From assembly GCF_001439785.1 (NCBI RefSeq), contig NZ_JYLI01000001.1, forward strand, positions 1-64,000: DNA of 64,000 nt, written 5' to 3'. The notes beneath the pieces were generated by a model that had not been told where the DNA came from, did not search any database, and saw only the letters and a list, made by a program, of their open reading frames with translations. A program made the translations under genes and the position numbers. This stretch comes from Pseudomonas poae (lineage in GTDB: Bacteria > Pseudomonadota > Gammaproteobacteria > Pseudomonadales > Pseudomonadaceae). Shown one piece after another: positions 29,157 through 40,219 of this stretch (positions are counted from its first letter, which is position 1; each line of letters starts with the position of its first letter).

Positions 29157-29372
29157 TCAGCCAAAAGGAATTAGCCGGGTTTTCTGTGCTGACACTGCGC
29201 TGATCCGCCCGAGCACGCGGGTTCGGCGTTCCTCGTTGAACAGCTGACGCTGCAGGTTTTCCTGCACCGCTGGATCGTCGGCCAGCGGCCCGTTCAGCGC
29301 CACCACGGCATCGCGAAGTTCCATCAACCCATCCAGCCTCGGCCCGGGAATTAGCAAAGAATCATCCGACAC
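29157..29372 (-). CDS. Small uncharacterised protein (71 aa)
   Basis: A 71-aa acidic/basic mixed protein with no signal or membrane segment; predicted mostly helical (LMELRDAVVALNGPLADDPAVQ). I do not recognise it. It is likely a real gene because the GTG start is preceded by AGAGGG at good spacing and a strong terminator lies about 110 nt after the stop. The MSDDSLLIP start and the length are consistent with conserved small Pseudomonas proteins, but no function can be given. Confidence 0.65.
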   Translation of the reverse strand: MSDDSLLIPGPRLDGLMELRDAVVALNGPLADDPAVQENLQRQLFNEERRTRVLGRISAVSAQKTRLIPFG

Positions 29373-29568
29373 GGCATTGCCCTCTTTATGCAGTAGGCGG
29401 CCCTGATGTCGCTGGCCGACAGCGTCCTTGTTGTTATGCAGTGTGCGTCGGGTGGTAGATAGTTAACGCACTGGTATGCGAGTTTACCGGCGGGGTGGAG
29501 GCGCCGAAAGGCAGAGTTAATCGGCCTTTACGTATAGATATGTAGGGTATTTCCGGCTGCCTGTGACG

Positions 29569-29598
29569 AAAAACGCCCACTCCGGAAAGAGCGGGCGT
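29569..29598 (-). terminator. Terminator of the arn operon
   Basis: A 10-bp stem (one G-T wobble on the transcribed sense) with a 6-nt loop, followed by five T on the minus strand, 29 nt after the glycosyltransferase stop. The 29373-29627 spacer otherwise shows nothing I can name. Confidence 0.85.
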
Positions 29599-29627
29599 CA
29601 CGTCCTACGAAGCGGGCCAACCTGCGC

Positions 29628-31250
29628 TCAAGGCGGTGAAACCTTCTCCAGACGCAGCAGCACGTAAGGGTCTTTATCGAACGTTCCTGTGAGGGTCGGA
29701 GTGAGACCCTGCAGGCGAGGGTCTTCCAGGTGGTCGAAGTCCTGGGCACTCATCACCAGCCAGGCTGGCCCTTGCAGCGGTGCCAGGTCCCTGGACGTCT
29801 GGGTAAACAGGGGCACCTTGTCGCAGCCATAGCCAACCATGAACTTGATCGCTTTCGCGTCCTTACCCAGGCCGTGCAGCACCAGCGGGGCGGGCTCTTG
29901 CTGGATACGCGCCTTGACCGCAAGGCTGAAGGCACGTGTGTCGTAGACCGCGCGTTCAAGGGGCTCGACCACCACGATGTAAGTCGACCAGATCGCAAGC
30001 ACTGCCGCCAATGCCGGCCCCAGCGGGCGCCATCGCGGCTTCAGCCACGAAAACACTGCCAGCAGTTGAAGCACACCCAGGACCGTGAACATCAGCCCCA
30101 GGCTCTCCAACTGCTGCGGATAGCGTCGCCGCGCCGCCATCAGCCCGATCGCCAGCAGTGCCGGCGACAGCGTCCAGATGCCCAGCATCAAAGCGCGCAA
30201 CCCGGCGAACAAGCGTCCCTGGCTGACCTGGAACGGGTAAGCCGCAATGATCGCCGCCATCGGTAGCATCGGCAGAATGTAACGTGCCTTTTTTGCCTGT
30301 GGCACCGACAACCCCAGCATCACCAGCACACCGGCGGCGGCGCAGTACAGCACCAGTTGCAACGCCGGGTCCGGTGTGCGCCGCCCGCCGGCAAGCACTG
30401 CCAGCAGCACCAGCAAGGCCAGCGGGTAGGCAAGGGCATAGTTGCCCAGAGAACTGGTGAAGTAATACAGCACGCCGCTCGAACCTTCGCTGCCGTCCAT
30501 GCGCCCCATGAACTGCATGCGGATCACGTCCTGCATGAACACTTCACCGCCACTGAGCTTGGCCAGCAGCAACAACAGGCCGATACACGCCGCCAGCAGC
30601 GCCAGGGCCAGCAGCCCGAAGCTGAACAACGGGCGCCATTGGCGACTGAGCAGGTAATAGCTGCACAGGATGCCGGTAGGAATCACCAGCCCGATGGGCC
30701 CGCGGATGGCAAAGCCGATGATCAGCAGCAGGAACAGCCAGTGCACGCGCCTGGCCGCGCCGAAATGATCATGGGCATAACCCAGGTAGAACACCGCCAA
30801 TGCCACGGCGGCGAGCATCTGGTCGAGGGATACCGCGCGGGTCTCGGTAATGAAAGTGCTGCTGAGCAACAGCATCGCCACGCTCAGCAGGCCCCAGCGC
30901 GTGGAGTAGGGCGCCGTCAGGCGGTACACCAGGGTGACGATCAGCGCAGATGCGATGGAGGTGGGCAACCAGGCCGTGAAGCTGGTGACCTGACCAAACG
31001 GCAATGACAACACCCACGTCAGCAGGGTGGAAGTCGCCAGGTAGTCGGCGTACGGCTGCCCATAGGTCGTGGGGAAAAAACTCGGCCCATGGCGCAGCAT
31101 CTCCTGGGCAAACACCACGAAACGCGAGTCAAAGCCGATGATTGCCTGATGCCAGTTGCCGACGACAAACAGCAACAGCGCCAGCAACCCCAGCCCCAGG
31201 GATTGGCGGCGCAGCGTTGCGGTGAGCGGGGAGGGTTGCGCTTTGTTCAC
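29628..31250 (-). CDS. ArnT/PMT-family glycosyltransferase (second copy in operon)
   Basis: A 540-aa integral membrane glycosyltransferase of the GT-C (GT83/GT39) type with about 11-12 hydrophobic helices. The first periplasmic loop carries the acidic catalytic-type region (GFDSRFVVFAQEM) and a TETRAVSLDQML stretch as in ArnT. It starts with GTG three bases after ugd. Because a full arnT is already present in the operon, this enzyme probably moves another sugar from a polyprenyl carrier, or has another acceptor (inference). Confidence 0.85.
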   Translation of the reverse strand: MNKAQPSPLTATLRRQSLGLGLLALLLFVVGNWHQAIIGFDSRFVVFAQEMLRHGPSFFPTTYGQPYADYLATSTLLTWVLSLPFGQVTSFTAWLPTSIASALIVTLVYRLTAPYSTRWGLLSVAMLLLSSTFITETRAVSLDQMLAAVALAVFYLGYAHDHFGAARRVHWLFLLLIIGFAIRGPIGLVIPTGILCSYYLLSRQWRPLFSFGLLALALLAACIGLLLLLAKLSGGEVFMQDVIRMQFMGRMDGSEGSSGVLYYFTSSLGNYALAYPLALLVLLAVLAGGRRTPDPALQLVLYCAAAGVLVMLGLSVPQAKKARYILPMLPMAAIIAAYPFQVSQGRLFAGLRALMLGIWTLSPALLAIGLMAARRRYPQQLESLGLMFTVLGVLQLLAVFSWLKPRWRPLGPALAAVLAIWSTYIVVVEPLERAVYDTRAFSLAVKARIQQEPAPLVLHGLGKDAKAIKFMVGYGCDKVPLFTQTSRDLAPLQGPAWLVMSAQDFDHLEDPRLQGLTPTLTGTFDKDPYVLLRLEKVSPP

Positions 31251-31253
31251 GTA

Positions 31254-32633
31254 TCAGGCTTCCACAACCTGGGGTAACCACTGCTGCTGGGGGATCGGCA
31301 GCGTGCAGGAGTCGCCACGGCCCATCGGGAAATACTGGAAGCCCTTGCGCGCCAGACGTTCGCCGTCATACAGGTTGCGGCCATCGAAGATCACCGGGGT
31401 TTTCAGGCGCTGGTGAATCAGGTCGAAGTCCGGTGCCTTGAACTGCTGCCATTCGGTGCAGACGATCAGCGCATCGGCGCCCACCAGCGTCGACTCCGGC
31501 GTGCCCATCAGCATCAGGCGCTCTTCATCGGCGTAGAGGCGCTGGGTTTCCTGCATGGCTTCGGGGTCGAAGGCGCGTACGTTGGCGCCGGCAGCCCACA
31601 AGGCCTCCATCAGCACGCGGCTGGGGGCGTCGCGCATGTCGTCGGTGTTGGGCTTGAAGGCCAGGCCCCACAGGGCGAAGGTCTTGCCGCGCAGATTGCC
31701 CTTGAAGAACGCGTTGATGCGCTCGAACAGCTTGCTCTTCTGGCGCTGGTTGATCGCTTCCACCGCCTCCAGCAGGTCGCTGGAGCAGTTGGCCTGCCTG
31801 GCGCTGTGGATCAGGGCGCGCATGTCTTTGGGGAAGCACGAGCCGCCGTAGCCGCAGCCCGGGTAGATGAAGTGGTAGCCAATGCGCGAGTCGGCACCGA
31901 TGCCCAGGCGCACGGCTTCGATGTCGGCGCCCAGGTGTTCGGCCAGCTCGGCAATCTGGTTGATGAAGCTGATCTTGGTGGCGAGCATGCAGTTGGCGGC
32001 GTACTTGGTCAGCTCGGCGCTGCGCAGGTCCATGAAGATGATGCGGTCATGGTTGCGGTTGAACGGCGCATACAGGTCGCGCATCACGTCGCGCACTTCT
32101 TCACGCTCGCAGCCGATGATGATGCGGTCAGGGCGACGGCAGTCGGCAACGGCCGAGCCTTCCTTGAGAAATTCGGGGTTGGAGACGATATCGAACTCCA
32201 GATGACGGCCGGCCACGCGCAGGGCTTTTTCGATGTGCGCGCGCAGGGTATCGCCGGTGCCGACAGGTACGGTGGATTTCTCCACCAGGATTACCGGGGC
32301 CACACGATGGCGGGCCACGGCGTCACCCACCGACAGCACGTACTTGAGGTCGGCCGAGCCGTCTTCATCCGACGGCGTGCCCACGGCGATAAACAGCACT
32401 TCGCCGTGTTCGACCGCCAGCTTCTCGTCAAAAGTGAAGTGCAGGCGACCGCTCTCCAGGTTTTCCTTGACCATGGCCGCAAGGCCTGGCTCGAAAATGC
32501 TCACATGGCCCTGCTGCAACAGCTTGACCTTGTTCTGATCCACGTCCATGCAGATGACATCGTGACCGACTTCGGCTAATACGGTGGCCTGTACCAGACC
32601 GACGTAACCACTACCAAATACACTGATTTTCAT
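31254..32633 (-). CDS. ugd: UDP-glucose 6-dehydrogenase
   Basis: A 459-aa enzyme oxidising UDP-glucose to UDP-glucuronate with two NAD+, the entry step to UDP-4-amino-4-deoxy-L-arabinose. The N-terminal Rossmann motif [10 protein letters not shown], the central [11 protein letters not shown], and the catalytic Cys in [13 protein letters not shown] are present, followed by the UDP-binding C-terminal domain (CTEWQQFK). ATGA overlap with arnF shows coupling within the arn operon. Confidence 0.96.
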   Translation of the reverse strand: MKISVFGSGYVGLVQATVLAEVGHDVICMDVDQNKVKLLQQGHVSIFEPGLAAMVKENLESGRLHFTFDEKLAVEHGEVLFIAVGTPSDEDGSADLKYVLSVGDAVARHRVAPVILVEKSTVPVGTGDTLRAHIEKALRVAGRHLEFDIVSNPEFLKEGSAVADCRRPDRIIIGCEREEVRDVMRDLYAPFNRNHDRIIFMDLRSAELTKYAANCMLATKISFINQIAELAEHLGADIEAVRLGIGADSRIGYHFIYPGCGYGGSCFPKDMRALIHSARQANCSSDLLEAVEAINQRQKSKLFERINAFFKGNLRGKTFALWGLAFKPNTDDMRDAPSRVLMEALWAAGANVRAFDPEAMQETQRLYADEERLMLMGTPESTLVGADALIVCTEWQQFKAPDFDLIHQRLKTPVIFDGRNLYDGERLARKGFQYFPMGRGDSCTLPIPQQQWLPQVVEA

Positions 32634-33031
32634 GAGGCGTTCCTGGGACTTGCTGCGCTAGGACGGCGGGAGTTGATAACCAACACACCGAGGATGACAA
32701 ACGCCACCCCCAAGGTTTTTGAAAGTGAAAAATATTCGTTGAACACGGGCAGGCTGGCGGCCAACAGGTAGACCAGCGCGTAGCTGATGCTCAGCAGTGA
32801 ATAGGCACGGCCCAACGGCAGGTGCTTGAGCGCCCCCAGCCAGCAGAGCATCGACAGCGCGTAGGCGAGGATCGCGAGGATCACCACGCCCAGCGCACTC
32901 GGATCAATCGGCACACTCAGCCATTCATGGGGCAGGGGCAGGCGCGTCATGCTCCAGCGCATGCCCAGTTGTGCGGCGCTGACCAGGCCGACGCTGCCCA
33001 GGGCGAGGGCAAAACCCCGTGCGCGGCTCAT
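32630..33031 (-). CDS. arnF: ArnF, undecaprenyl-phosphate-aminoarabinose flippase subunit
   Basis: A 133-aa small-multidrug-resistance-like membrane protein with four hydrophobic helices. With ArnE it flips undecaprenyl-phosphate-L-Ara4N to the periplasmic face. The ATG at 33031 (MSRARG) overlaps the arnE stop by four bases; a longer in-frame reading would run into arnE and is not supported. Identity rests on length, four-helix pattern and position between arnE and ugd. Confidence 0.88.
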   Translation of the reverse strand: MSRARGFALALGSVGLVSAAQLGMRWSMTRLPLPHEWLSVPIDPSALGVVILAILAYALSMLCWLGALKHLPLGRAYSLLSISYALVYLLAASLPVFNEYFSLSKTLGVAFVILGVLVINSRRPSAASPRNAS

Positions 33032-33375
33032 ACCTGGCGCCCCAGCAACACAACGCCGGCAATCACCAGTGCCACGCCCAGCCAATGGCGGCCGTCGATG
33101 GGCTCATGGAACACGAACCGCGCCATCAACGTGACCAGCACAAAGTTGAGGCTGAGCATCGGATAGGCAATCCCGACCTCCAGGCGCTGCAAAACCAGCA
33201 GCCACACCAGCAGGCCGAAACCCAGGCACAGCAGCGCTGACCACAGCCACGGCGAGCGCAATTTCAGCGCCCAGCCTTCGGGCAGGTGTCGCCAGCTTTC
33301 CACGGCAAACTTCTGCGAGACCTGACCCATGCAGGTAAGCAGGCAGGCAGCGAGCAACAGCAGCAGGGTGATCAC
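33028..33375 (-). CDS. arnE: ArnE, undecaprenyl-phosphate-aminoarabinose flippase subunit
   Basis: A 115-aa four-helix SMR-type protein; [11 protein letters not shown] near the N-terminus and [13 protein letters not shown] and [17 protein letters not shown] are typical of the EmrE-like fold. It starts with GTG overlapping the arnT stop. It forms the flippase pair with ArnF. Confidence 0.88.
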   Translation of the reverse strand: MITLLLLLAACLLTCMGQVSQKFAVESWRHLPEGWALKLRSPWLWSALLCLGFGLLVWLLVLQRLEVGIAYPMLSLNFVLVTLMARFVFHEPIDGRHWLGVALVIAGVVLLGRQV

Positions 33376-35027
33376 GGCGCCACCTGGGCGAAGATCAGGA
33401 TCACGATGTTGCCCTGCTCATACCGCTTGCCGTCCTGGGGCAACAGATTGACTTCGGCAATCTCGTCATCCCCCTTGACCCGCATCACCACGCCGACCGG
33501 ACCGCGCTTGCGCGCATCACTCATCCATTGCTGAACCTGGTGGGTGTCCACCATGTGATGGCTGGCATCCGGGTAGGCCAGGCCGTATTTCACTTCGCCG
33601 ATAGAGTTGTAGAGGGTCACGTCAGGGCGTTTCAGGCGCCAGGCCAGCGCCGATGCCGCGCCCAGGTCGTTACTCAGCAGGGCGGTGGCCGGCTGCAGTT
33701 CTTGCAAGTGATCAAGGATGAACTGATCGGGGGTCTTGTTGTAAACCACCGAATGGGGCAGCGCGGCCGGGGCCAGGGCCACCAGCAGGCCGCTGCCGAT
33801 CAGCGGCGCCGCCCACAGCGTCAGCGGGCGCATGGCTTGCAGCAGGTTGGCGATAACCCAGCCGAACAGCAAGACACAGACCAGCACCAGACTGAAGGTT
33901 TCCTGGCCGGGTTCGTACACCGGTTTTTTCAGTTGCACCCAGGTCAGCGCCAGCAGCGCCACGACACCGAGGATCAGGTTCAGCCAACCGTTGATGCGCA
34001 AGGCACGCGTGCGGCCTTGGGCCAGTTTGTCGGCCAGCGCATGGCCCATCAGCACGGCCAGGGGCAGCAGGCACGGCATGATGTAGGACGGCAGCTTGCC
34101 TTTGGCCAGGCTGAAGAATGCCAGAGGCATCAGCAGCCACAGCAACAGATAGGCAATTTTCGGCGCATGCTTGTCCAGCCAGGCCTGCTTGAAGGTGGCA
34201 GGCAGCAGGCCCAGCCACGGCAACGAAAAGGCGGCCAGCAGCGGCAGGTAATACCAGAACGGCTCGGCGTGCTGGGCATCTTCGCCGGCAAAGCGCTGGA
34301 TGTGCTCGTGCCAGAAGAAGAAGTGCCAGTAGTCCGGCTCCTGCAGGTGGACGGCCAGCGCCCAGGGCAGGCTGACAGCCGTGGCAACCGCCACCGCGAT
34401 CAGCCCATACCCCAACAGTTCACCCACGCGCTTTTGCAGAACCATGTACGGCACGGCAATCAATACCGGCAACAGCCACGCCAGGAAGCCTTTGGTCAAA
34501 AAGCCCATGCCGCAGGCGAACCCGAGCAGCGCCCATGCCCACAGACGGCCACGCCGAGTGGTGCTGTCCAGGCAAAACCACAACGCAACGCCGGTGAGGT
34601 TGACCCAGAAGGTGAACTGCGGGTCGAGGTTGGCGTAACCGCCCAGCGCCGCCACGCTGACGAAACTCGTGTACAGCACGGTGCTGATCAGGCTTTTCTG
34701 GCGGTCGCCCCACAAACGGCGCGATACGGCGTACACCAGCAGGATGCTCAGGCCGGTGCTCAGGGCCGAGGCAAACCGCACGCCGAACAGGTTCTGCCCG
34801 AAGATCGCCTGGCCGAACGCGATCATCCAGTAGCCGGCGGCGGGTTTCTCGAAATAGCGGATACCCATGAAGTGCGGCGCGGCCCACTTGCCGGTCAGCA
34901 GCATCTCCTGGCTGATCTGCGCATAGCGCGATTCATCTGGAATCCACAGGCCATGGGTGGCCAACGGCAGCAGGTAAAACGCGCCGAACGCCAACAGCAG
35001 CAGGGGCAGGGCCCAACGCCGCATCAT
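33372..35027 (-). CDS. arnT: ArnT, lipid A 4-amino-4-deoxy-L-arabinosyltransferase
   Basis: A 551-aa GT83 enzyme transferring L-Ara4N from undecaprenyl phosphate to lipid A at the periplasmic face of the inner membrane, giving resistance to polymyxin-type cationic peptides. About 12 transmembrane segments; [18 protein letters not shown] (about 26-43) carries the catalytic Asp-Glu pair and [14 protein letters not shown] follows as in characterised ArnT. The start overlaps the arnD stop (ATGA). Confidence 0.95.
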   Translation of the reverse strand: MMRRWALPLLLLAFGAFYLLPLATHGLWIPDESRYAQISQEMLLTGKWAAPHFMGIRYFEKPAAGYWMIAFGQAIFGQNLFGVRFASALSTGLSILLVYAVSRRLWGDRQKSLISTVLYTSFVSVAALGGYANLDPQFTFWVNLTGVALWFCLDSTTRRGRLWAWALLGFACGMGFLTKGFLAWLLPVLIAVPYMVLQKRVGELLGYGLIAVAVATAVSLPWALAVHLQEPDYWHFFFWHEHIQRFAGEDAQHAEPFWYYLPLLAAFSLPWLGLLPATFKQAWLDKHAPKIAYLLLWLLMPLAFFSLAKGKLPSYIMPCLLPLAVLMGHALADKLAQGRTRALRINGWLNLILGVVALLALTWVQLKKPVYEPGQETFSLVLVCVLLFGWVIANLLQAMRPLTLWAAPLIGSGLLVALAPAALPHSVVYNKTPDQFILDHLQELQPATALLSNDLGAASALAWRLKRPDVTLYNSIGEVKYGLAYPDASHHMVDTHQVQQWMSDARKRGPVGVVMRVKGDDEIAEVNLLPQDGKRYEQGNIVILIFAQVAP

Positions 35028-35908
35028 GCCTGCTGCACTCCGAGCCAGCCTTCGCGGCCGCTCAAGGCGCCACGCACCAGGTGTTGTCGGGGGAGGGTAT
35101 TGACGTCGGCGGGCAACAGGTCACCCAGTGGCGCGAACTCGATGCCGCGCTGCCCAGCCTGGGCGAGCAACTGGCGAAAATCATTGGCCATCAGAATCCC
35201 TTCTACTTCTGCGTGGATCGTGTAGACGTTGAGCTTCGCCGCTTCGAAGCGGTCAAGAATGAAGCCGTTGAAATCTTTGGCAGCCACCACCGGCCCGACG
35301 ACTTCGTCGAAGGTCGGCAGGTCTACCGGAATTTGTGGCGTACCCGCACTGCCGTCGGCCAATGTCGGCCGAAACAGGCTGGTACCCCGGCAATCGCTGT
35401 TGTAGCGAAAATTGAAACCTTGCTTGGCTTGCACCACGCGCTCATCGGCGCGCCAACCGGCGGCCGCTGAACAGTCGACGCGCTCACCGAGGATGTCGCT
35501 CAGGGTGTCGACGCCGCGACGGATCTGCTCGATCAGCTGTGCGTCGCTCCAGCGCCCGGTGTTGGCCTGCCAGCCATGGTGGTCCCAGGCATGCAGTCCA
35601 ACCTCATGACCGGCGGCCTTGGCCTGGCGCATCAGGTGCCCCAGGTCACGGCCTATCGGCTTGCCCGGCCAGGCGGTGCCGGCCAGCAAAATATCCCAGC
35701 CATACAGGCCGGCAGCGTTGGAGCGCAGCATCTTCCACAGGAACTGCGGACGGATCAGGCGCCACAGGTGGCGCCCCATGTTGTCCGGCCCGACGCTGAA
35801 GAAGAACGTCGCTTTAACCCCGGCTTCTTCCAAGGATTCGAGCAGCCGCGGCACACCTTCACGGGTGCCACGGTAGGTGTCGACGTCGATGCGCAAGCCT
35901 GCCTTCAT
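35024..35908 (-). CDS. arnD: ArnD, 4-deoxy-4-formamido-L-arabinose-phosphoundecaprenol deformylase
   Basis: A 294-aa polysaccharide-deacetylase-fold enzyme that removes the formyl group from undecaprenyl-phosphate-L-Ara4FN. The metal-site motifs [10 protein letters not shown] (Asp) and [12 protein letters not shown] (His residues) are present. One-base overlap (TAATG) with arnA. Confidence 0.95.
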   Translation of the reverse strand: MKAGLRIDVDTYRGTREGVPRLLESLEEAGVKATFFFSVGPDNMGRHLWRLIRPQFLWKMLRSNAAGLYGWDILLAGTAWPGKPIGRDLGHLMRQAKAAGHEVGLHAWDHHGWQANTGRWSDAQLIEQIRRGVDTLSDILGERVDCSAAAGWRADERVVQAKQGFNFRYNSDCRGTSLFRPTLADGSAGTPQIPVDLPTFDEVVGPVVAAKDFNGFILDRFEAAKLNVYTIHAEVEGILMANDFRQLLAQAGQRGIEFAPLGDLLPADVNTLPRQHLVRGALSGREGWLGVQQA

Positions 35909-37911
35909 TATTTGGCTGCTTCGTTGGACTGGGCGATTTCGAGCATGGCTTCACGCAGGAAGAAGTCCAGCGTGTTGCCGATGGTTTCGCTCATCTCCAC
36001 GGTCGGCGTCCAGTTCAGCAGGCGCTTGGCGTTGTCGATGCTTGGCTTGCGGTGCGCCACGTCCTGGTAACCGTTGCCGTAGAACGCCTTGCTCTCGACG
36101 TCACGGAAGCCGGCGAATGGCGGGAAGTTGCCACGCAACGGGTGGGCTTCGAACTGACGCAGCAGCTCTTCGCCCAACTGGCGGATGCTGGCTTCGTTTT
36201 CCGGGTTGCCGATGTTGATGATCTGGCCGTTGCACACACCGTTGTCGTTATCGATGATGCGCGCCAGCGCTTCGATGCCGTCGGCAATGTCGGTGAAGCA
36301 ACGTTTCTGCTCGCCACCGTCGAACAGACGGATCGGCGTGCCTTCCACCAGGTTCAGGATCAGTTGGGTGATCGCACGTGAGCTGCCGATACGCGCCGAG
36401 TCCAGGCGGTCCAGACGCGGGCCCATCCAGTTGAACGGACGGAACAGGGTGAACTTCAGGCCTTTGTCGCCGTAGGCCCAGATCACGCGGTCGAGCAATT
36501 GCTTGGAGACGGAGTAGATCCAGCGCTGTTTGTTGACCGGGCCGACCACCAGGTTGGAGGTGTCTTCGTCAAAGTACTGGTCCTGGCACATGCCATAGAC
36601 TTCGGAGGTCGATGGGAAGATCACGCGCTTGTTGTACTTGACGCAGTAACGCACCAGCTTGAGGTTTTCCTCGAAGTCGAGCTCGAACACGCGCAGCGGG
36701 TTGCGGGTGTATTCGATAGGCGTGGCGATGGCCACCAGCGGCAGCACCACGTCGCATTTTTTGATGTGGTATTCGATCCACTCGGTATGGATGCTGATAT
36801 CGCCTTCCACGTAATGGAAATTGGGGTGGCTGCGCAGGCGCTCGATGGCGTCGGAGCCGATGTCCAGGCCGTAGACTTCGTAGCGGTCATCGCGCAGCAG
36901 GCGCTCGGACAGGTGATTACCGATAAAACCGTTGACCCCCAGGATCAGCACGCGGGTGCGGCGTGGCTTGCTGCCGGATTCGGCACCGCGCAGTACGGAG
37001 CCGTCCACCAGACCCAATTCATCGGCCAGGGAAGGGCCGGCCAGGTACAGGCCGGTGGCGTTGCGCTGGCCGAACTTGATCACCAGGGAGTCTTGACTAC
37101 AGGCGATACGCAGCGGGTTGACGCTGATCACCCGGCCCGGCGCCAGGCCTTCATTGCCCTGGATGACCTCGGCCTGCCACACGATCAGTTTGTGCTCGCC
37201 CACGGCGCAGAAGGCGCCCGGGTAGGGTTGGGTCACGGCGCGTACCAGGTTGAACAGCTGTTCAGCCGGTTTTTTCCAGTCCAGCTTGCCATCGGCGGCG
37301 GTACGGCGACCAAAGCAGGTGGCCTGGCTTTCGTCCTGGGCGGTTTCGGTCAGCTTGCCCTGGACCAGTTGCGGCAGTGCATCGCGCAGCAGGCTGGTGG
37401 CCGCGTCACGCAGTTTGGCGTGGAGGGTCAGGCCGGTGTCGCTGCGATCGATCGTGACTTTCTGCTGGGCGAGGATGGCGCCGGCATCGGCGCGCTTGAC
37501 CATGCGGTGCAGGGTCACGCCGGTTTCGGTCTCACCGTTGACCAGCACCCAATTGGCCGGGGCGCGGCCACGGTATTTGGGCAGCAGCGAGCCGTGCAGG
37601 TTGAACGCGCCGTTTTTGGCGGTCGCCAGCAGGGCTTCGCTGAGCAGGTTGCGGTAGTAGAAGGAGAAGATGTAATCCGGGTTCAGCTTGGCGATACGCT
37701 CGATCCACAGCGGGTGGTTGGCGTCTTCCGGAGCATGCACCGGGATGCCGTTGCGCGCGCACAGTTGCGCAACGGAGCCATAGAAATTGTTTTCCTTGGG
37801 ATCATCGGCATGGGTGAACACGGCAGCAATTTCGTAACCCGCACTGAGCAGGGCTTCAATGCCTGCACAACCAATATCGTGGTACGCGAATACAACAGCT
37901 TTTGAACTCAT
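35908..37911 (-). CDS. arnA: ArnA, bifunctional UDP-glucuronate decarboxylase / UDP-Ara4N formyltransferase
   Basis: A 667-aa two-domain enzyme. The N-terminal formyltransferase domain (about 1-305) has Asn104, His106 ([13 protein letters not shown]) and Asp142; the C-terminal SDR domain (about 315-660) has the [13 protein letters not shown] motif, PSTSEVYG and [10 protein letters not shown] (Tyr-x3-Lys). It makes UDP-Ara4O from UDP-glucuronate and later formylates UDP-Ara4N. The aminotransferase step between these two reactions (ArnB) is not encoded in this operon. ATGA overlap with arnC. Confidence 0.96.
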   Translation of the reverse strand: MSSKAVVFAYHDIGCAGIEALLSAGYEIAAVFTHADDPKENNFYGSVAQLCARNGIPVHAPEDANHPLWIERIAKLNPDYIFSFYYRNLLSEALLATAKNGAFNLHGSLLPKYRGRAPANWVLVNGETETGVTLHRMVKRADAGAILAQQKVTIDRSDTGLTLHAKLRDAATSLLRDALPQLVQGKLTETAQDESQATCFGRRTAADGKLDWKKPAEQLFNLVRAVTQPYPGAFCAVGEHKLIVWQAEVIQGNEGLAPGRVISVNPLRIACSQDSLVIKFGQRNATGLYLAGPSLADELGLVDGSVLRGAESGSKPRRTRVLILGVNGFIGNHLSERLLRDDRYEVYGLDIGSDAIERLRSHPNFHYVEGDISIHTEWIEYHIKKCDVVLPLVAIATPIEYTRNPLRVFELDFEENLKLVRYCVKYNKRVIFPSTSEVYGMCQDQYFDEDTSNLVVGPVNKQRWIYSVSKQLLDRVIWAYGDKGLKFTLFRPFNWMGPRLDRLDSARIGSSRAITQLILNLVEGTPIRLFDGGEQKRCFTDIADGIEALARIIDNDNGVCNGQIINIGNPENEASIRQLGEELLRQFEAHPLRGNFPPFAGFRDVESKAFYGNGYQDVAHRKPSIDNAKRLLNWTPTVEMSETIGNTLDFFLREAMLEIAQSNEAAK

Positions 37912-38939
37912 GACTGACCCTGATCGGAAGAAGTGGAGGTATGGGATGACACCAGGCCGTCGACGACGACCACGGGTGCAGGTGCTGCCGGTTGGTTGCG
38001 CAGCACTTTTTCGATAAAGAAACGGGGGCGGGCGCGCACATCGCTGTACATGCGGCCTAGGTATTCACCCAGAAGCCCCATGCCGATGAACTGGCCGCCG
38101 GTGAACACGAACAGCACCGCGAACAGCACGAACATGCCGTCGCCGGCCCACTGCGCACCGAAGGCCAGGCGCAGGATGACCAGCGCGAGGGCGAACAGCA
38201 CGCCCAGCGCTGCCAGGCTGAAGCCGACAATGGAGAGCAGGCGCAGTGGCGTGGTGGTCATGCAGGTAAGCAGATCGAACATCAGGCTGATCAGGCGCAT
38301 GGCGCTGTATTTGGATTCGCCGTGTTCACGCTCGGCGTGGTGCACCAGGATTTCCGTGGTATGGCGGGCAAAGCCGTTGGCCAGGATTGGAATGAAGGTG
38401 CTGCGCTCGCGGCAGGCGAGCATGGCATCGACGATGGTGCGGCGGTAAGCGCGCAGCATGCAGCCGTAGTCGCTCATGGCCACGCCGGTGGAGCGCTGCA
38501 CGGCAAGGTTGATCAGGCGCGACGGCCAACGGCGGAAGGCCGAGTCCTGGCGATTGTTGCGCACGGTGGCGACCACATCGTAGCCAAGGGCGGCTTGCTC
38601 GACCAGGCGCGGGATTTCTTCCGGGGGATTCTGCAGGTCGGCGTCCAGGGTGATCACCACCTCACCCCGGCATTGCTCGAAACCGGCCATGATCGCGGCA
38701 TGCTGGCCGTAATTGCGGTTGAGGATCACCGCCACGATGTTGCTGCCGTCTTCGTTCGCGGCGTCTTCGAGCATCTGGGCCGAATTGTCGCGGCTACCGT
38801 CATCCACCAGGATGATTTCGTATTCGTAGGCCAGTTGCTTGCAGGCGGCATTGGTGCGACGCAGCAGTTCAGGCAGGCTCTCTTGTTCGTTGTAGACCGG
38901 TATAACGATCGACACGCAATGAATAGGGTAGGGTTTCAA
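37908..38939 (-). CDS. arnC: ArnC, undecaprenyl-phosphate 4-deoxy-4-formamido-L-arabinose transferase
   Basis: A 343-aa family 2 glycosyltransferase that moves Ara4FN from UDP to undecaprenyl phosphate. [13 protein letters not shown] and [10 protein letters not shown] bind [15 protein letters not shown] carries the DxD metal site, and two C-terminal helices (about 235-300) anchor it in the inner membrane. It is the first gene of the operon here. Upstream (38940-39351) no minus-strand gene is found, so arnB is missing from its usual place. Confidence 0.95.
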   Translation of the reverse strand: MKPYPIHCVSIVIPVYNEQESLPELLRRTNAACKQLAYEYEIILVDDGSRDNSAQMLEDAANEDGSNIVAVILNRNYGQHAAIMAGFEQCRGEVVITLDADLQNPPEEIPRLVEQAALGYDVVATVRNNRQDSAFRRWPSRLINLAVQRSTGVAMSDYGCMLRAYRRTIVDAMLACRERSTFIPILANGFARHTTEILVHHAEREHGESKYSAMRLISLMFDLLTCMTTTPLRLLSIVGFSLAALGVLFALALVILRLAFGAQWAGDGMFVLFAVLFVFTGGQFIGMGLLGEYLGRMYSDVRARPRFFIEKVLRNQPAAPAPVVVVDGLVSSHTSTSSDQGQS

Positions 38940-39351
38940 AGATTCATGACCTCGGGGTTAGCGCAACTTGAAGCGTGAAAACAGCAGCAATCAGGGGGCG
39001 AACATGCAGGCCGCGGATAGATGCGCGGTGTCAAAGCTGGAACATTATCAACAGGTTAGCCTGTATAGCGCGGTTTACTGTGAAGTAATGCGTTCAAGAT
39101 TAAGCGCAAAAATGTTGAACAGATATGAAAGCCTGATGAAAAACTCGTTTATTTGACAGGTAGACAGCTAGGGTTCAGCTAAGCAGCCAGCGGCCTGCAG
39201 CCGAGAACTGACCAGCAAAACAGGGACAAGCCGCCGCACATTGTGTGCAACTTCGCCGCCTGTGATTCGTTGCCGGATTTAATTCAACAATCTTCTCTGC
39301 ATTGCGCCTCAAGTGCCGGTAAAGTAAGCCATCTCGTGCCAGGGTAGTCGG
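38940..39351. other. Intergenic region between arnC and a divergent secreted protein gene
   Basis: About 410 bp, noticeably more AT-rich than the flanks around 39040-39170. It must hold the arn promoter (minus) and that of the gene at 39352. I looked for paired PhoP- or PmrA-type half-sites and found only unpaired GTTTA and CTTAAT elements. A 62-codon plus-strand frame (38968-39156) has no coding character. Confidence 0.5.
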
Positions 39352-40170
39352 ATGAATAGCGTGCAGCTTTTGCGCGGCCAATTGCGGCCTGCGTTGATCG
39401 GTTTGATGATGTCCGTGGCCTGTATCGGTACGGTGCGGGCCGATGAAGGGGTGGCGCTTACGCCGGTCAGTCAGGTGCCTGACGGCGTCGAAGTGCGCGG
39501 CAAGCAAGTGGCGGCGTTCACCTGGGACGACCGCCAGGGCAAGAACCTGCTGGTGCTCGCCGAGCAAATCAGCGAGCGGGACGACGATGGCAGCCAATCG
39601 GCATTCGTCTACGCGGCCCAGTACCTGATCGACGGTGACCGTCCCCGGCGCATGTGGATGCTCTACGACGACGTGCAACGCTGCGAATTCGATGCGGCGC
39701 TGCGTTTCGACATGGCGGCCACCCGCGTCACAGACCTTTCGGGGGACGGCATCACCCAGGCCACCGTGGGCTATTCGCTCACGTGCGCCAGCGACGTGAG
39801 TCCCAATCAATTCAAACTGATCATGCATGTGGGCAAGTCCCAGAAGTACCGGCTGCGTGGTGTCGACCGCTATGGCGCCGCGTGGTGGGACGAAGAGCTC
39901 GGCGCGCTGCGCGGCATGCCCTTGCCCACCGATTGCAGCGTGGCAGCCCAACAGGCGCTGGTCAGCCAGTACAAGGAGCAGGGCACCGAACTGCCGTTGC
40001 CGGGGTGCTATGGCGATGAGAAAGACTTTGCCAAGGCCCCCGAGCGCTACCTGACCTTCATGCGCCAGCACTGGTTTGCGCTGATGAAGAAGCAGGACAC
40101 CGAGTGGGCTCAAGCCCAGGTCCAACCCCCGCCTCAGGAACCTACCGTGGACGAGGACTCGGCGCCGTGA
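39352..40170 (+). CDS. Secreted/periplasmic protein of unknown function
   Basis: A 272-aa protein with a likely Sec signal peptide (residues 1 to about 30, cleavage near VRA-DE). The mature part is rich in WDD/Asp-containing turns (AAFTWDDRQGKNLLVL, VTDLSGDGITQATVGY), the second resembling an EF-hand- or FG-GAP-like D-x-[ST]-G-D-G element, and it has four Cys in the mature part that could form disulfides. It ends in a Pro/Gln-rich tail. AGGG seven bases upstream supports the ATG. I recall similar proteins tentatively labelled surface-polysaccharide related, but cannot support that here. Confidence 0.75.
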   Translation: MNSVQLLRGQLRPALIGLMMSVACIGTVRADEGVALTPVSQVPDGVEVRGKQVAAFTWDDRQGKNLLVLAEQISERDDDGSQSAFVYAAQYLIDGDRPRRMWMLYDDVQRCEFDAALRFDMAATRVTDLSGDGITQATVGYSLTCASDVSPNQFKLIMHVGKSQKYRLRGVDRYGAAWWDEELGALRGMPLPTDCSVAAQQALVSQYKEQGTELPLPGCYGDEKDFAKAPERYLTFMRQHWFALMKKQDTEWAQAQVQPPPQEPTVDEDSAP

Positions 40171-40219
40171 TGTGGTGCGAGGGCTGATCCTGCGCTAGAC
40201 TCAGGCCTCGCCAATTCAC

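Noticed and set aside
38968-39156. A 62-codon frame in the arn leader
   Set aside because: No ribosome-binding site and no protein-like composition; the region is better read as regulatory DNA.
39060-39165. Possible PmrA (CTTAAT) and PhoP (GTTTA) boxes for arn
   Set aside because: Only single half-sites are present; the direct-repeat partners at the expected spacing are absent.
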